The position numbers and the translations under genes were made by a program. Below are positions 34,567 through 43,445 of a stretch of 64,000 nt of DNA, one piece after another. Numbering within the stretch: position 1 is the first letter of the stretch; each line of letters begins with the position of its first letter. Below the pieces are notes generated by a model. That model saw only the letters and a list, made by a program, of their open reading frames with translations. It was not told the DNA's origin and searched no databases. Source of the stretch: Lewinellaceae bacterium (GTDB taxonomy: Bacteria > Bacteroidota > Bacteroidia > Chitinophagales > Saprospiraceae); contig JACJYC010000013.1 of the NCBI GenBank assembly GCA_020636325.1, positions 1-64,000 on the forward strand, given 5' to 3'.

Positions 34567-34595
34567 TGTTGGTGCGTTGTTACTATCCGTTCAAT

Positions 34596-35348
34596 TTATT
34601 CTTTTACAATTCTTATCATTGTTAAATCATCACTTGGTATCAAACCATATTGATTTTTCATTTCGATAAGTGTTTTCTTTAATTTATTAGTGTTTTCTAA
34701 TTCCCTTTTGTCTTCAAAAAACTTTGACATTATTCCTATTTGATCTATTTCGTCATATGATTTGCCATCAAAGTTTTTAAATGTATGGATTCCATCGGTA
34801 GAAATCGTCATGTCTTCTATTTCGTTGACAGTTAATTTTTCAGTTCGGGTTTGATACCAAAGATGTTTATCCATGTTTAGGTGATAGCCTATGTAATCAG
34901 GTTTATTGTCGTTCTCGTAATCTATATTTTCGCCGTTCACATGTATTAAGCCATCTCCGATTATGACAATTTCGGCTTTTGATGATGTGGTGTCAATTAT
35001 TCCCAAAATCAAGGTTGAAAGAATTTCGTCAGATCTTAAGTCAAGTTGCCGATTAATATTTGACAATTCTTCGAAGAGTTTCAGAGAAACTTGTTCCAAT
35101 TGATCTTTAAGCTCCTTTGTGACGTTTTTCGCAAATTCTTCATATGATTCTTGCTTTGCAATTTTCCTAAGTAGTTTCCCTATTAGCGTTGAAGCAAAAT
35201 GAGAATCTGTTCCACTTGAGCAGCCATCCATTACTGCAATCAACTGCCTATGCTTTCCAGCTTCTTCAGAAACTAAGAAGTCTTCATTATAATTGACGTG
35301 GAATTCTCCAATATGACTTAGTTCGTAAAATTTCAATTCTATGCTCAA
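34596..35348 (-). CDS. PP2C-family serine/threonine phosphatase-like protein
   Basis: This 250-residue protein keeps the PP2C metal motifs: NYNEDFLV near the start, AVMDGCSSG (the paired-metal Asp-Gly), VIIGDG, STDGIHTF and SDDLTMIRI near the end. It should remove phosphate from protein serine/threonine residues. It starts with TTG, 21 bases from the crossover of attC-like site 5, and forms a one-gene cassette. PP2C proteins accompany several NTP-dependent conflict systems, and the cassette before it encodes an effector-associated-domain-like protein, so the two could act together even though separated by an attC-like site. Confidence 0.8.
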   Translation of the reverse strand: MSIELKFYELSHIGEFHVNYNEDFLVSEEAGKHRQLIAVMDGCSSGTDSHFASTLIGKLLRKIAKQESYEEFAKNVTKELKDQLEQVSLKLFEELSNINRQLDLRSDEILSTLILGIIDTTSSKAEIVIIGDGLIHVNGENIDYENDNKPDYIGYHLNMDKHLWYQTRTEKLTVNEIEDMTISTDGIHTFKNFDGKSYDEIDQIGIMSKFFEDKRELENTNKLKKTLIEMKNQYGLIPSDDLTMIRIVKE

Positions 35349-35369
35349 TTTTTTTTTATAATGGATAGT

Positions 35370-35428
35370 AACGGTTAGCGCCGGCGACGTGCCCAGCTTT
35401 TGCTGGGCATGGACGCTGGCGCAGTGTT
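35370..35428 (-). other. attC-like site 5
   Basis: 59 bp. On the minus strand it starts AACACTGCGCCAGCG and ends GGCGCTAACCG|TT. Stems GCGCC-GCG and TGCCCAGC pair around an AAAA loop, with 3 versus 5 unpaired bases next to the boxes. Confidence 0.8.
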
Positions 35429-35444
35429 GCAGGCAGCCTTCTTT

Positions 35445-36407
35445 TTATGAATAAATTATCTCATCTACAAGGTTCAATATTGAATAATTTAATCTATTTT
35501 GATGATATAGAATTTCATCTTTTGGAATTAATCCATTTATGTCAGCATCTTTAATTCTTCTTCTTAAATCTCCCAATAGGGCAATCTGATTTACCTTATT
35601 TGGGTAAAAATTTTGTATTAAAGAGTTTAATGTGTCGAGTGCTTTTTTTGTATCTCCATTTCCAACCAATCCTTTTACTTCTTTGAGAACATTAACTTCC
35701 TTATCTGAAATACGTATTTCTTTTTCAATTACCTCAAAATATAAACTCCCGTTTTCAAAATGCCCTTTTTTAATTTTAAAGGTTAATTTCTCAATTAATC
35801 TAAATAACTTTTCATCTTCTAAATCCAATATTGGGACGGCATCTGCTGTATTAACACCTTTATTCGTATCCCAAATCAATATAGCTGGCAAGCTGATATT
35901 TCGCTTGCCAAGACTGCCGATAGAATTCAATATAGAATAACCGCTTCTGTTCAAGGTGTCATTCTCGGAATAAAATATATTTAGATATTGCGAAGTGAGA
36001 CCATTTAAGTCTTTTTTGTATTTTTTAAAAAACTGAATTTTTTGATTTCTTTGTTCGTGAGGGTATAGAATTAGTGATGAGTACTTTGCTTTTGAGTAGG
36101 AAAAATAGAAGGCATCAAGGCTTTTTGAAACTTCTAAACCGAAGAGGTTCTTTGCTTTTTCTATTACTGTATTCTTTTTTGTTATATATCCAAGAAACAA
36201 GTTGATATTTTCTAATGAAACTTCTTCTTTTTTGTTATTGAGGTAATTGGCGATATAGTCAACCAATTCTGATTCAGCAATATTTTGGAGTGATTTCACG
36301 CCTTTCTCTCTATGCATCCATGAAATAAATTCAAGTACAACAATACCATCATACTTTGTTATTGGTTCGATACAAGCGTTTATTCCTAATTGAAACCAAT
36401 TTATCAT
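35445..36407 (-). CDS. Protein with C-terminal effector-associated-domain-like module
   Basis: This is a 320-residue soluble protein. Its last 80 residues, including LVGNGDTKKALDTL, then LGDLRRRIKDADINGLIPKD and RLNYSILNLVDEI, follow the pattern of a bacterial effector-associated domain (EAD11-like). These are short helical adaptors described in NTP-dependent conflict systems of cyanobacteria and Bacteroidota. They bring an effector and a sensor together. The first 240 residues are not recognised; SLPAILIWDTNKG hints at an alpha/beta domain. It is a single-gene cassette beginning 41 bases after an attC-like crossover. The EAD call is from pattern recognition only. Confidence 0.6.
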   Translation of the reverse strand: MINWFQLGINACIEPITKYDGIVVLEFISWMHREKGVKSLQNIAESELVDYIANYLNNKKEEVSLENINLFLGYITKKNTVIEKAKNLFGLEVSKSLDAFYFSYSKAKYSSLILYPHEQRNQKIQFFKKYKKDLNGLTSQYLNIFYSENDTLNRSGYSILNSIGSLGKRNISLPAILIWDTNKGVNTADAVPILDLEDEKLFRLIEKLTFKIKKGHFENGSLYFEVIEKEIRISDKEVNVLKEVKGLVGNGDTKKALDTLNSLIQNFYPNKVNQIALLGDLRRRIKDADINGLIPKDEILYHQNRLNYSILNLVDEIIYS

Positions 36408-36446
36408 TTTATTCTTTCTTTGATTTTTTATTTATTGGTTGCCTGC

Positions 36447-36528
36447 AACTTATAGCCGTGCATACGCCGCCCTCACAAAAACTCCGCTTTCCCCGAAGCA
36501 CTTTGGCAGGTGGCGGATACACGTAGTT
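36447..36528 (-). other. attC-like site 4, carried by IS91-type unit copy 1
   Basis: 82 bp. Minus strand AACTACGTGTATCCGCCACC pairs with GGCGGCGTATGCACGG and ends CTATAAG|TT. An internal stem-loop from GGAAAGCGGAG adds length. The same site, with a few substitutions, is present at the same place in copy 2; identity between the copies stops exactly at AAG|TT. Confidence 0.75.
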
Positions 36529-36750
36529 GGACTGAGCCGCTTTACCCGATGCGGCTATGGGGATCGCATCATGATCTTTTTCCTGAGCAACGCAACAATC
36601 CGGTTGTAAAATAGGGCTGTTGCACTTGAAAAGCAAACATTTTTATCGGGTTTGATGGATCATTCGCAGTGAAATGTCCGAAAATCATAAAATCTTTCAT
36701 TCCAGGTAATAGGAATTTTGTCCGGAATCTCCGGTTCCCGAACTGAACCA

Positions 36751-37992
36751 TTAAACATTTTGAACCCCCGGATGCCTGTGAGGCGGCGCCCGCTGCCCAT
36801 GTATATGGCCCGCATGACAAGGAATGATCGGATCAAACCTGACGGCAGTAATCAAAAGTGTACCCGGCAGGATGGCCCGCTCAATATCCGGTCGGCCGCA
36901 AGCCGGACAAACTGGTTTTTGATCCTTCATCAACAATCCGCCGATTCCAAGATGGATTTGTGGCGGCTGATAATCCAGGCTTTTTTGCAGGTCGGCCAAC
37001 TTTGTCTTTCGGTTGCGGGTGGACAGAATACCGTAATAGCGGATCTTCTGGAACCCGGGCGGCAGGCAGTGCTGAAGAAAACGCCGGATAAACTCCACCG
37101 CATCCAGCGTCATGCTCTTTTGGCGACCCTGTTGCCGGTAATCCTTGTAAGAAAATGTGACTTTACCGTCAGCCACCGCCTGGATGCGCCCATTGCTCAG
37201 GGCAATGCGATGTGTATATCGCCCCAGGTAGTTGATTACCTGAGCCGGTCCGCCAAATGGTTGCTTGGCATACACCACCCATTCCTTTTGATAAAGCTTG
37301 CGCACCAGTTGCCCAAATACGCTTTTAGGCTCGAGGCGCCGGGCCTGACCGTGAAGATCCAGATCACCTGCTCCATATATCATCCGCAGTTGATGCAGGA
37401 ACTTGCCCCGAAACACCCGGGATAAAACCCGCACCGGCAGAAAACACTTTTTATGGCTGCTTACCCAGCTTTGACCATCTGCGGCTAATCCGCCGCCCGG
37501 AACAATACAGTGCAGGTGCGGATGCAAAGACAGGTTCTGGCCCCAGCTATGCAATACAGCGATCATGCCCGCTTGCGCGCCCAGCCACTCCTCTTGGCTG
37601 CACAACTGCTTCACACTCTCCCATGCTGCATGGAACAAAAGCCCGTATAACTTTGCCTCGTTACTGCTCACCAGGGCATTTAACTCTTGAGGCAAGGTAA
37701 ATACCAAATGAAAATAAGTGACCGGCAGCAGCTCTTCCACTCGCTTATTGATCCAGCGCTGTTGTGCCGACCATTGACACTTCGGGCAGTGCCGGTTGCG
37801 ACAACTGTTGTAGGAGATCTCCACATAGCCGCAAGATGTGCAACTGTCCACATGCCCGCCTAAAGCCGAAGTCCGACAGTTCATTATCGCCTGGACTGCC
37901 TTTTGTTGGCTATGCGAAAGCGAATACTGCTCCTTATAAGCCGCCAGATGGTCCCGCAGGATATCCGCAACCTCAAAAATGGGACGCATCAC
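36751..37992 (-). CDS. IS91-family HUH transposase
   Basis: This 413-residue protein has an N-terminal zinc-binding region (CTSCGY, then NRHCPKCQ), the HUH nicking motif as HPHLHCIVPGGG, and a tyrosine pair in NYLGRYTHR. These are the single-strand nicking and joining residues of rolling-circle IS91/ISCR transposases. The frame opens at a GTG or ATG inside the end of the recombinase gene, overlapping it by 20 bases. The T run in CCCATTTTTGAGG at the overlap could permit ribosomal slippage to a fused product. Intact. Confidence 0.9.
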   Translation of the reverse strand: MMRPIFEVADILRDHLAAYKEQYSLSHSQQKAVQAIMNCRTSALGGHVDSCTSCGYVEISYNSCRNRHCPKCQWSAQQRWINKRVEELLPVTYFHLVFTLPQELNALVSSNEAKLYGLLFHAAWESVKQLCSQEEWLGAQAGMIAVLHSWGQNLSLHPHLHCIVPGGGLAADGQSWVSSHKKCFLPVRVLSRVFRGKFLHQLRMIYGAGDLDLHGQARRLEPKSVFGQLVRKLYQKEWVVYAKQPFGGPAQVINYLGRYTHRIALSNGRIQAVADGKVTFSYKDYRQQGRQKSMTLDAVEFIRRFLQHCLPPGFQKIRYYGILSTRNRKTKLADLQKSLDYQPPQIHLGIGGLLMKDQKPVCPACGRPDIERAILPGTLLITAVRFDPIIPCHAGHIHGQRAPPHRHPGVQNV

Positions 37993-38824
37993 CCGGCGTA
38001 ATCCCTGAAAGCAGATCCGGCAAATTCTTATGTGTTTGCCCGATATGCAGGTACCTGGCTGTGGTAGACAAATGCCCGTGCCCCATAAAGGTCTTGATCG
38101 CGATCAGGTCAACACCCGCCTCCAGCAAATGGGTAGCATAACTATGCCGCAGCGTATGCACGCTCACCGCCCTGCTGATCCCGATCTGCCCTTTGGCCTT
38201 TTGAAATACTGCCTGCACCGTACGCAGCGTCAAGGCCCTGCCCGTCTGGGCGCTCTCAAACAAATACACTTTTGGCCGGTAACACCGCCAGTAATACCGC
38301 AAGGCTTCCAACAGCGATGCCGTTATCGGAACATATCGGTCTTTGTTCCCTTTCCCTTTTTGGACCCGCAATACCATCCGCTTGGAATCCACATCTTCGA
38401 GCCGCAGGCGCAGCGCCTCAGATGCTCTTAACCCCGTCCCGTAGATCAATTGCAAAATCGTCCGGTGCTTCAGGTTCGATGGGGCATTAACCAACTTCAA
38501 CGCTTCTTCAGGCGAAAGTACGCCGGGCAGCCTTTTTTCTTTTCTCGATCGCGGCAGTATATGGCTGTCCCAATACCGGCCCAATACCTCCTCATACAGG
38601 ATCTTCAGTCCGCTATACGTCCCATTGATATAGGCCTGAGAAAATCCTTTTTCATTGACCATGTACAGCAAATAATCCCGCACTTCTTCTAAGCTCGAGT
38701 CTTCCGGATTTTTTTTGATGTGCCGGGCAAATTGCCCAACATGCGAAAGGTAAGATTTAATCGTGCTGTGGCTGAAATGCTTCAGCTGCATGTAGTCATA
38801 CATGCGTCGACGTAAGGGTGTCAT
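37973..38824 (-). CDS. Tyrosine recombinase of the IS91-type unit
   Basis: This 283-residue recombinase has a SAM-like core-binding domain (about 1-80; STIKSYLSHVGQFARHI) and a complete catalytic domain. The arginine is in GTGLRASEAL, lysine in QKGKGNKDRYV, HxxR in HTLRHSYATHL, second histidine in MGHGHLSTT and nucleophile tyrosine in ARYLHI. It is the only full tyrosine recombinase in the array, since the head integrase is decayed. It could therefore be what acts on the attC-like sites, or it may only serve its own element. Intact. Confidence 0.9.
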   Translation of the reverse strand: MTPLRRRMYDYMQLKHFSHSTIKSYLSHVGQFARHIKKNPEDSSLEEVRDYLLYMVNEKGFSQAYINGTYSGLKILYEEVLGRYWDSHILPRSRKEKRLPGVLSPEEALKLVNAPSNLKHRTILQLIYGTGLRASEALRLRLEDVDSKRMVLRVQKGKGNKDRYVPITASLLEALRYYWRCYRPKVYLFESAQTGRALTLRTVQAVFQKAKGQIGISRAVSVHTLRHSYATHLLEAGVDLIAIKTFMGHGHLSTTARYLHIGQTHKNLPDLLSGITPGDASHF

Positions 38825-38943
38825 AAATAATCGGATTTTGGTTAACTAATCAACCTAAATCTATTATTTATTCCGACTTATTTATTGATTACCAACAGAT
38901 TGATTTTTTTACCCGAGGCACTCTACCGCTTGCGGTTTAGTTC

Positions 38944-39002
38944 AACGGTCTGGCTAAACGCAGTAGCCCCGCATAGGGGCTATTGCCGTTTTAGCCTTTG
39001 TT
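38944..39002 (-). other. attC-like site 3
   Basis: 59 bp. Minus strand AACAAAGGCTAAAACGGCAA pairs with TACTGCGTTTAGCC and ends AGACCG|TTGAAC. Stems GGCTAAA and TAGCCCC enclose a TATGC loop. GTTGAAC fits the classical GTTRRRY core exactly. Confidence 0.85.
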
Positions 39003-39046
39003 CTCTGCTGGCTTTCTTTCTTCGTACTTGATTTTAGTTTCAAATA

Positions 39047-39334
39047 TTACTTCAAGAGGATTAAGTGAGAATTAGAATGCCCCTTTAACCAATGTTTTAT
39101 ATTAGGCTGAATATTCACATAATCTCCCTCTCCCAATTCGACAATTTTTTTAGTCTCATCTTCATAGATTACTTCTCCCACAATGCACAACAAAAGTGCA
39201 GGGGTTTTAGTGATATGTTCTTTTAAAACTCCATTTTCTTGTAATTGAATGGCAGTTGCAGTACCAATGTCACCTTTGAAAAGGGCTTTGGCTGAAACCT
39301 CTTTATCACTTGTATGAATTGTTTTTATATTCAT
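39047..39334 (-). CDS. Small cupin-like protein
   Basis: This 95-residue single cupin barrel contains LKEHITKTPALLLCIVGEV (first half) and ELGEGDYVNIQPNIKHWL (second half, G-x4-P-x2-x-H type). One barrel of this size usually binds a metal or small ligand. It overlaps the end of the upstream lipoprotein gene by four bases and is the last of four genes in its cassette. Confidence 0.75.
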   Translation of the reverse strand: MNIKTIHTSDKEVSAKALFKGDIGTATAIQLQENGVLKEHITKTPALLLCIVGEVIYEDETKKIVELGEGDYVNIQPNIKHWLKGHSNSHLILLK

Positions 39335-39741
39335 TGGAAATAGTTGTGATAGGTTTGAAATGACGCTTTTAGTTCGCTAATTATTTTGTCGGCTTCTTCT
39401 TTGTTTTCCGCATCCTCCAAGGCGTCTATTAATTGTATGTGTGGGTGTAGCCATTTATGAAGTTCTTCATGGCTTTTTCCGTCCATGGTACAGCTCTTTA
39501 TCAACCCACTATTTTTATTTTTCAACTGCTCGGCAAGAGCATTATAATCGTTGCCATTATACTGCAATAGTATTTGTTCGGCTTCCAAAATATAGGGTGT
39601 CATTTCCAAATTTACGCTCCATTTTTGCCCATTGTTTAGCTCTATTTGTAAAGCTTCTTGCGTATGGCTTTTGTGGGAGTTTCCACAACTTGTAGCCAAT
39701 AGTGTAATATACACAGCAATAAAAATAGTGTATATTTTCAT
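39331..39741 (-). CDS. Small lipoprotein of unknown function
   Basis: This 136-residue protein has a signal peptide and lipobox (LLATSC, cysteine near residue 19), followed by a mostly helical, acidic domain with KWLHPHIQLIDAL. It lies two bases after the TetR gene and overlaps the cupin gene. Family not recognised; the histidines might bind a metal. Confidence 0.65.
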   Translation of the reverse strand: MKIYTIFIAVYITLLATSCGNSHKSHTQEALQIELNNGQKWSVNLEMTPYILEAEQILLQYNGNDYNALAEQLKNKNSGLIKSCTMDGKSHEELHKWLHPHIQLIDALEDAENKEEADKIISELKASFQTYHNYFQ

Positions 39742-39743
39742 AA

Positions 39744-40325
39744 TTATAATTTTATAAGTTTTAATAGTGAATTGATTAGTTCGTCTCCTTTTCTGGAAAT
39801 GTCAAACTGGAAATTAGCTACACGCCACTTGTACATCAGAAGCCTAATACTTCCCATTATAATGTGCAGTAAATCATCTGTCTCTATGACATTTGTAAAA
39901 ACGCCTTTATTTTGACCCTCCGAAATTATTGGTTTGAGGTGTTTGACTTTTACTGCCATTATTTTCAGTATTGTTTCGTTTATATTTTGGCTGGATTCTA
40001 AAAGACCGTCTGAGAAAACCGCAGTTACAAAGTGTGGATTTTGAGCAAAAAAGGTAAATTGGTCTTGAAAAATCAAAATGAATTTTTGCTCTGGGGATTC
40101 ATTCTTTGACAAAGAAAAGGTGTATCGCTCATCCATCATTTTAGCCACATATTTAAGCATTGCAACAATTATTTTTTCTTTACTGCTAAAATGCCTGTAA
40201 AGAGCGGCTTCTGAAAAGCCCATTTCTTTGGACAGTTTTTTCGTAGTCAAACCGCTAACCCCAGCATCGGTCATTATTTTGCCTGCCGCCTCAATAATTT
40301 CAAGTTGTCTATCAGTTATGTTCAT
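39744..40325 (-). CDS. TetR/AcrR family transcriptional regulator
   Basis: This 193-residue protein has the N-terminal TetR HTH (about 8-55; IIEAAGKIMTDAGVSGLTTKKLSKEMGFSEAALYRHFSSKEKII) and a helical ligand domain. It lies inside a four-gene cassette, and a 16-bp palindrome upstream of the first gene (40844-40859) is a plausible binding site. A regulator that travels with its own targets and operator is unusual for an integron cassette. Confidence 0.9.
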   Translation of the reverse strand: MNITDRQLEIIEAAGKIMTDAGVSGLTTKKLSKEMGFSEAALYRHFSSKEKIIVAMLKYVAKMMDERYTFSLSKNESPEQKFILIFQDQFTFFAQNPHFVTAVFSDGLLESSQNINETILKIMAVKVKHLKPIISEGQNKGVFTNVIETDDLLHIIMGSIRLLMYKWRVANFQFDISRKGDELINSLLKLIKL

Positions 40326-40412
40326 TTATGATAGTTTAAAAAGTCATCATTCATTAAAGTGCTCACCTGATTTTTAGCTTCTTAAATACTTATTCTGTTT
40401 GTGTTCATGCCC

Positions 40413-40823
40413 CTATTCTTTTAGTGGCTTAAAGTTCAAAAAAGAAATGCCCATCCAAACTACGGATATGGTCATAGATACCGCACCTAACAAAACTAAA
40501 TAAGGCGGTAATCCGAGATACACCTCAGCAAGTATTCCGATTGGCATCAATAAACCCATAAGTGCCAACCAAGAAATAGTCTTGGTATTTTGAATTTTGT
40601 CTTTGAAGTGCAATAGCAAGTATCCCATCAGTATGTTAAGAAAGGCAAACAAGTTACCATGTACATGAGCTAATCGAGCTTCGAAATGTTTTCCTATACT
40701 ATAAGATTCTGCCCATTCTTTGGCGTTGGGAGCAAAGTCTCTTAAATAGATTAGCAAGAAACCGTATGCCATAAAAAGCCCCATAGTTATGAAGCCTATT
40801 GCAATATTGTTTTTCCCATTCAT
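40413..40823 (-). CDS. Four-helix membrane protein
   Basis: This 136-residue protein has four helices, with a polar first loop (RDFAPNAKEWAESYSIGKHFEARLAHVHGN) carrying three histidines at or near the start of the second helix. This layout recalls small haem- or cofactor-binding four-helix proteins such as styrene-oxide-isomerase relatives, but the link is only suggestive. It is the first gene of the TetR-controlled cassette. Confidence 0.65.
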   Translation of the reverse strand: MNGKNNIAIGFITMGLFMAYGFLLIYLRDFAPNAKEWAESYSIGKHFEARLAHVHGNLFAFLNILMGYLLLHFKDKIQNTKTISWLALMGLLMPIGILAEVYLGLPPYLVLLGAVSMTISVVWMGISFLNFKPLKE

Positions 40824-40843
40824 AATTTATGATTTAAATGTAA

Positions 40844-40859
40844 GTTAGTATTTACTAAC
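40844..40859. promoter_or_regulatory. Palindromic operator, probable TetR-type binding site
   Basis: GTTAGTATTTACTAAC is a perfect 16-bp palindrome, 20 bases upstream of the first gene of the cassette that encodes the TetR regulator. Confidence 0.7.
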
Positions 40860-40943
40860 AAAGATAAATTAAAAAAGTTTAACCTGCCGATTTTTTCTGA
40901 AATTAATTGATAGGTAGGGTTATTTTTTTGCTTGCTTGCAGAG

Positions 40944-41025
40944 AACTTATAGCCGTGCATACGCCGCCACCGAAAAAACTCCGCTTTCCCCGAAGCACTT
41001 TGGCAGGTGGCGGATACACGTAGTT
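40944..41025 (-). other. attC-like site 4', carried by IS91-type unit copy 2
   Basis: This site corresponds to the one at 36447-36528, with a few substitutions in the loop region (CACCG for CTCAC on the plus strand). It ends AAG|TT, after which the sequence differs from copy 1. Confidence 0.75.
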
Positions 41026-41247
41026 GGACTGAGCCGCTTTACCCGATGCGGCTATGGGGATCGCATCATGACCTTCTTCCCAGGCAACGCAACAATCCGG
41101 TTGTAAAATAGGGCTGTTGCACTTGAAAAGCAAACATTTTTATCGGGTTTGATGGATCATTCGCAGTGAAATGTCCGAAAATCATAAAATCTTTCATTCC
41201 AGGTAATAGGAATTTTGTCCGGAATCTCCGGTTCCCGAACTGAACCA

Positions 41248-43161
41248 TTAAACATTTTGAACCCCCGGATGCCTGTGAGGCGGCGCCCGCTGCCCATGTA
41301 TATGGCCCGCATGACAAGGAATGATCGGATCAAACCTGACGGCAGTAATCAAAAGTGTACCCGGCAGGATGGCCCGCTCAATATCCGGTCGGCCGCAAGC
41401 CGGACAAACTGGTTTTTGACCCTTCATCAACAATCCGCCGATTCCAAGATGGATTTGTGGCGGCTGATAATCCAGGCTTTTTTGCAGGTCGGCCAACTTT
41501 GTCTTTCGGTTGCGGGTGGACAGAATACCGTAATAGCGGATCTTCTGGAACCCGGGCGGCAGGCAGTGCTGAAGAAATCGCCGGATAAACTCCACTGCAT
41601 CCAGCGTCATGCTCTTTTGACGGCCCTGCTGCCGGTAATCCTTGTAAGAAAATGTGACTTTACCGTCTGCCACCGCCTGGATGCGCCCATTGCTGAGGGC
41701 AATACGATGCGTATATCGCCCCAGGTAGTTGATTACCTGAGCCGGTCCGCCAAATGGTTGCTTGGCATACACCACCCATTCCTTTTGATAAAGCTTGCGC
41801 ACCAGTTGCCCAAATACGCTTTTAGGCTCGAGGCGCCGGGCCTGACCGTGAAGATCCAGATCACCTGCTCCATACATCATCCGCAGTTGATGCAGGAACT
41901 TGCCCCGAAACACCCGGGATAAAACCCGCACCGGCAGAAAACACTTTTTATGGCTGCTTACCCAGCTTTGACCATCTGCGGCTAATCCGCCGCCCGGAAC
42001 AATACAGTGCAGGTGCGGATGCAAAGACAGGTTCTGGCCCCAGCTATGCAATACAGCGATCATGCCCGCTTGCGCGCCCAGCCACTCCTCTTGGCTGCAC
42101 AACTGCTTCACACTCTCCCATGCTGCATGGAACAAAAGCCCGTATAACTTTGCCTCGTTACTGCTCACCAGGGCATTTAACTCTTGAGGCAAGGTAAATA
42201 CCAAATGAAAATAAGTGACCGGCAGCAGCTCTTCCACTCGCTTATTGATCCAGCGCTGTTGTGCCGACCATTGACACTTCGGGCAGTGCCGGTTGCGACA
42301 ACTGTTGTAGGAGATCTCCACATAGCCGCAAGATGTGCAACTGTCCACATGCCCGCCTAAAGCCGAAGTCCGACAGTTCATTATCGCCTGGACTGCCTTT
42401 TGTTGGCTATGCGAAAGCGAATACTGCTCCTTATAAGCCGCCAGATGGTCCCGCAGGATATCCGCAACCTCAAAATGGGACGCATCACCCGGCGTAATCC
42501 CTGAAAGCAGATCCGGCAAATTCTTATGTGTTTGCCCGATATGCAGGTACCTGGCTGTGGTAGACAAATGCCCGTGCCCCATAAAGGTCTTGATCGCGAT
42601 CAGGTCAACACCCGCCTCCAGCAAATGGGTAGCATAACTATGCCGCAGCGTATGCACGCTCACCGCCCTGCTGATCCCGATCTGCCCTTTGGCCTTTTGA
42701 AATACTGCCTGCACCGTACGCAGCGTCAAGGCCCTGCCCGTCTGGGCGCTCTCAAACAAATACACTTTTGGCCGGTAACACCGCCAGTAATACCGCAAGG
42801 CTTCCAACAGCGATGCCGTTATCGGAACATATCGGTCTTTGTTCCCTTTCCCTTTTTGGACCCGCAATACCATCCGCTTGGAATCCACATCTTCGAGCCG
42901 CAGGCGCAGCGCCTCAGATGCTCTTAACCCCGTCCCGTAGATCAATTGCAAAATCGTCCGGTGCTTCAGGTTCGATGGGGCATTAACCAACTTCAACGCT
43001 TCTTCAGGCGAAAGTACGCCGGGCAGCCTTTTTTCTTTTCTCGATCGCGGCAGTATATGGCTGTCCCAATACCGTAAGCGTCCGAGCAAGCCCATATTGC
43101 CGATCTCCTCCTCGCGCCTGATCTTTGCGTTAACCAAAGCAACGACCCATGCGACACACAC
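41248..43161 (-). pseudogene. Fused, N-terminally truncated recombinase-transposase reading frame
   Basis: A 637-codon frame joins the tyrosine recombinase (missing its core-binding domain, about 82 codons) to the IS91 transposase. The join is in frame because copy 2 has four instead of five A residues at the overlap (CCTCAAAATGG on the plus strand). The first residues come from the IS66 left end. The recombinase half lacks DNA-binding parts. The transposase half is complete, with HPHLHCIVPGGG, but would need internal initiation or work as a fusion. Confidence 0.8.
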
Positions 43162-43445
43162 GCGAAGGGATTAATCAATTTCTGGACCGTCAGGCGACTA
43201 GTGGCCAAACCGTGGCGGCCTTTTGCGCTGACCATGGCCTCAAGATACCCACTTTCTATTCTTGGAAGAAAAAATATAACACGCCGGAGCCTGTTGGGTC
43301 ATCCGGTTTTTGTGAGCTTACGCCTGTTCGGGAGGTGTCTAAAAGGAAGCTGAGCCTGCCCAGCGGGTTGGAGTTAGAAATCACGGGATTATCAACGCGT
43401 GAAATTGCCCAACTGGTCGTGGAAATCGATCGTGCTCATGTTTAG
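43149..43445 (+). CDS. tnpA: IS66 accessory protein TnpA
   Basis: This 98-residue small helix-turn-helix protein (GQTVAAFCADHGLKIPTFYSWKKKY) is typical of TnpA in IS66 elements. It probably binds the element's ends. Its 3' end overlaps tnpB by eight bases. Confidence 0.85.
   Translation: MRHTREGINQFLDRQATSGQTVAAFCADHGLKIPTFYSWKKKYNTPEPVGSSGFCELTPVREVSKRKLSLPSGLELEITGLSTREIAQLVVEIDRAHV

Larger units (their letters stand above)
32962..34581 (-). other. attC-like site 6, split by an IS4-type element
   Basis: Outside the insertion (32974-34566) the minus strand reads GTAACAACGCACCAACA on one side and GAATGAACCGTTGTTTG on the other. The AACAACG and CGTTGTT ends are complementary, and the second half ends in AACCG|TT like the other sites. 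The central palindrome has been lost or was always short. Confidence 0.6.
36449..38945 (-). mobile_element. IS91-type transposase plus tyrosine recombinase unit, copy 1 (2497 bp)
   Basis: The unit runs from TTGAACTAAACC, just after ACCG| of attC-like site 3, through the recombinase and transposase genes to its own attC-like site ending AAG|. Comparison with copy 2 fixes both ends, because identity stops at these two points. It therefore occupies a cassette slot exactly. An alternative reading is a plain IS91-type insertion next to a GTTC/GAAC target, which is also present here. Confidence 0.8.
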
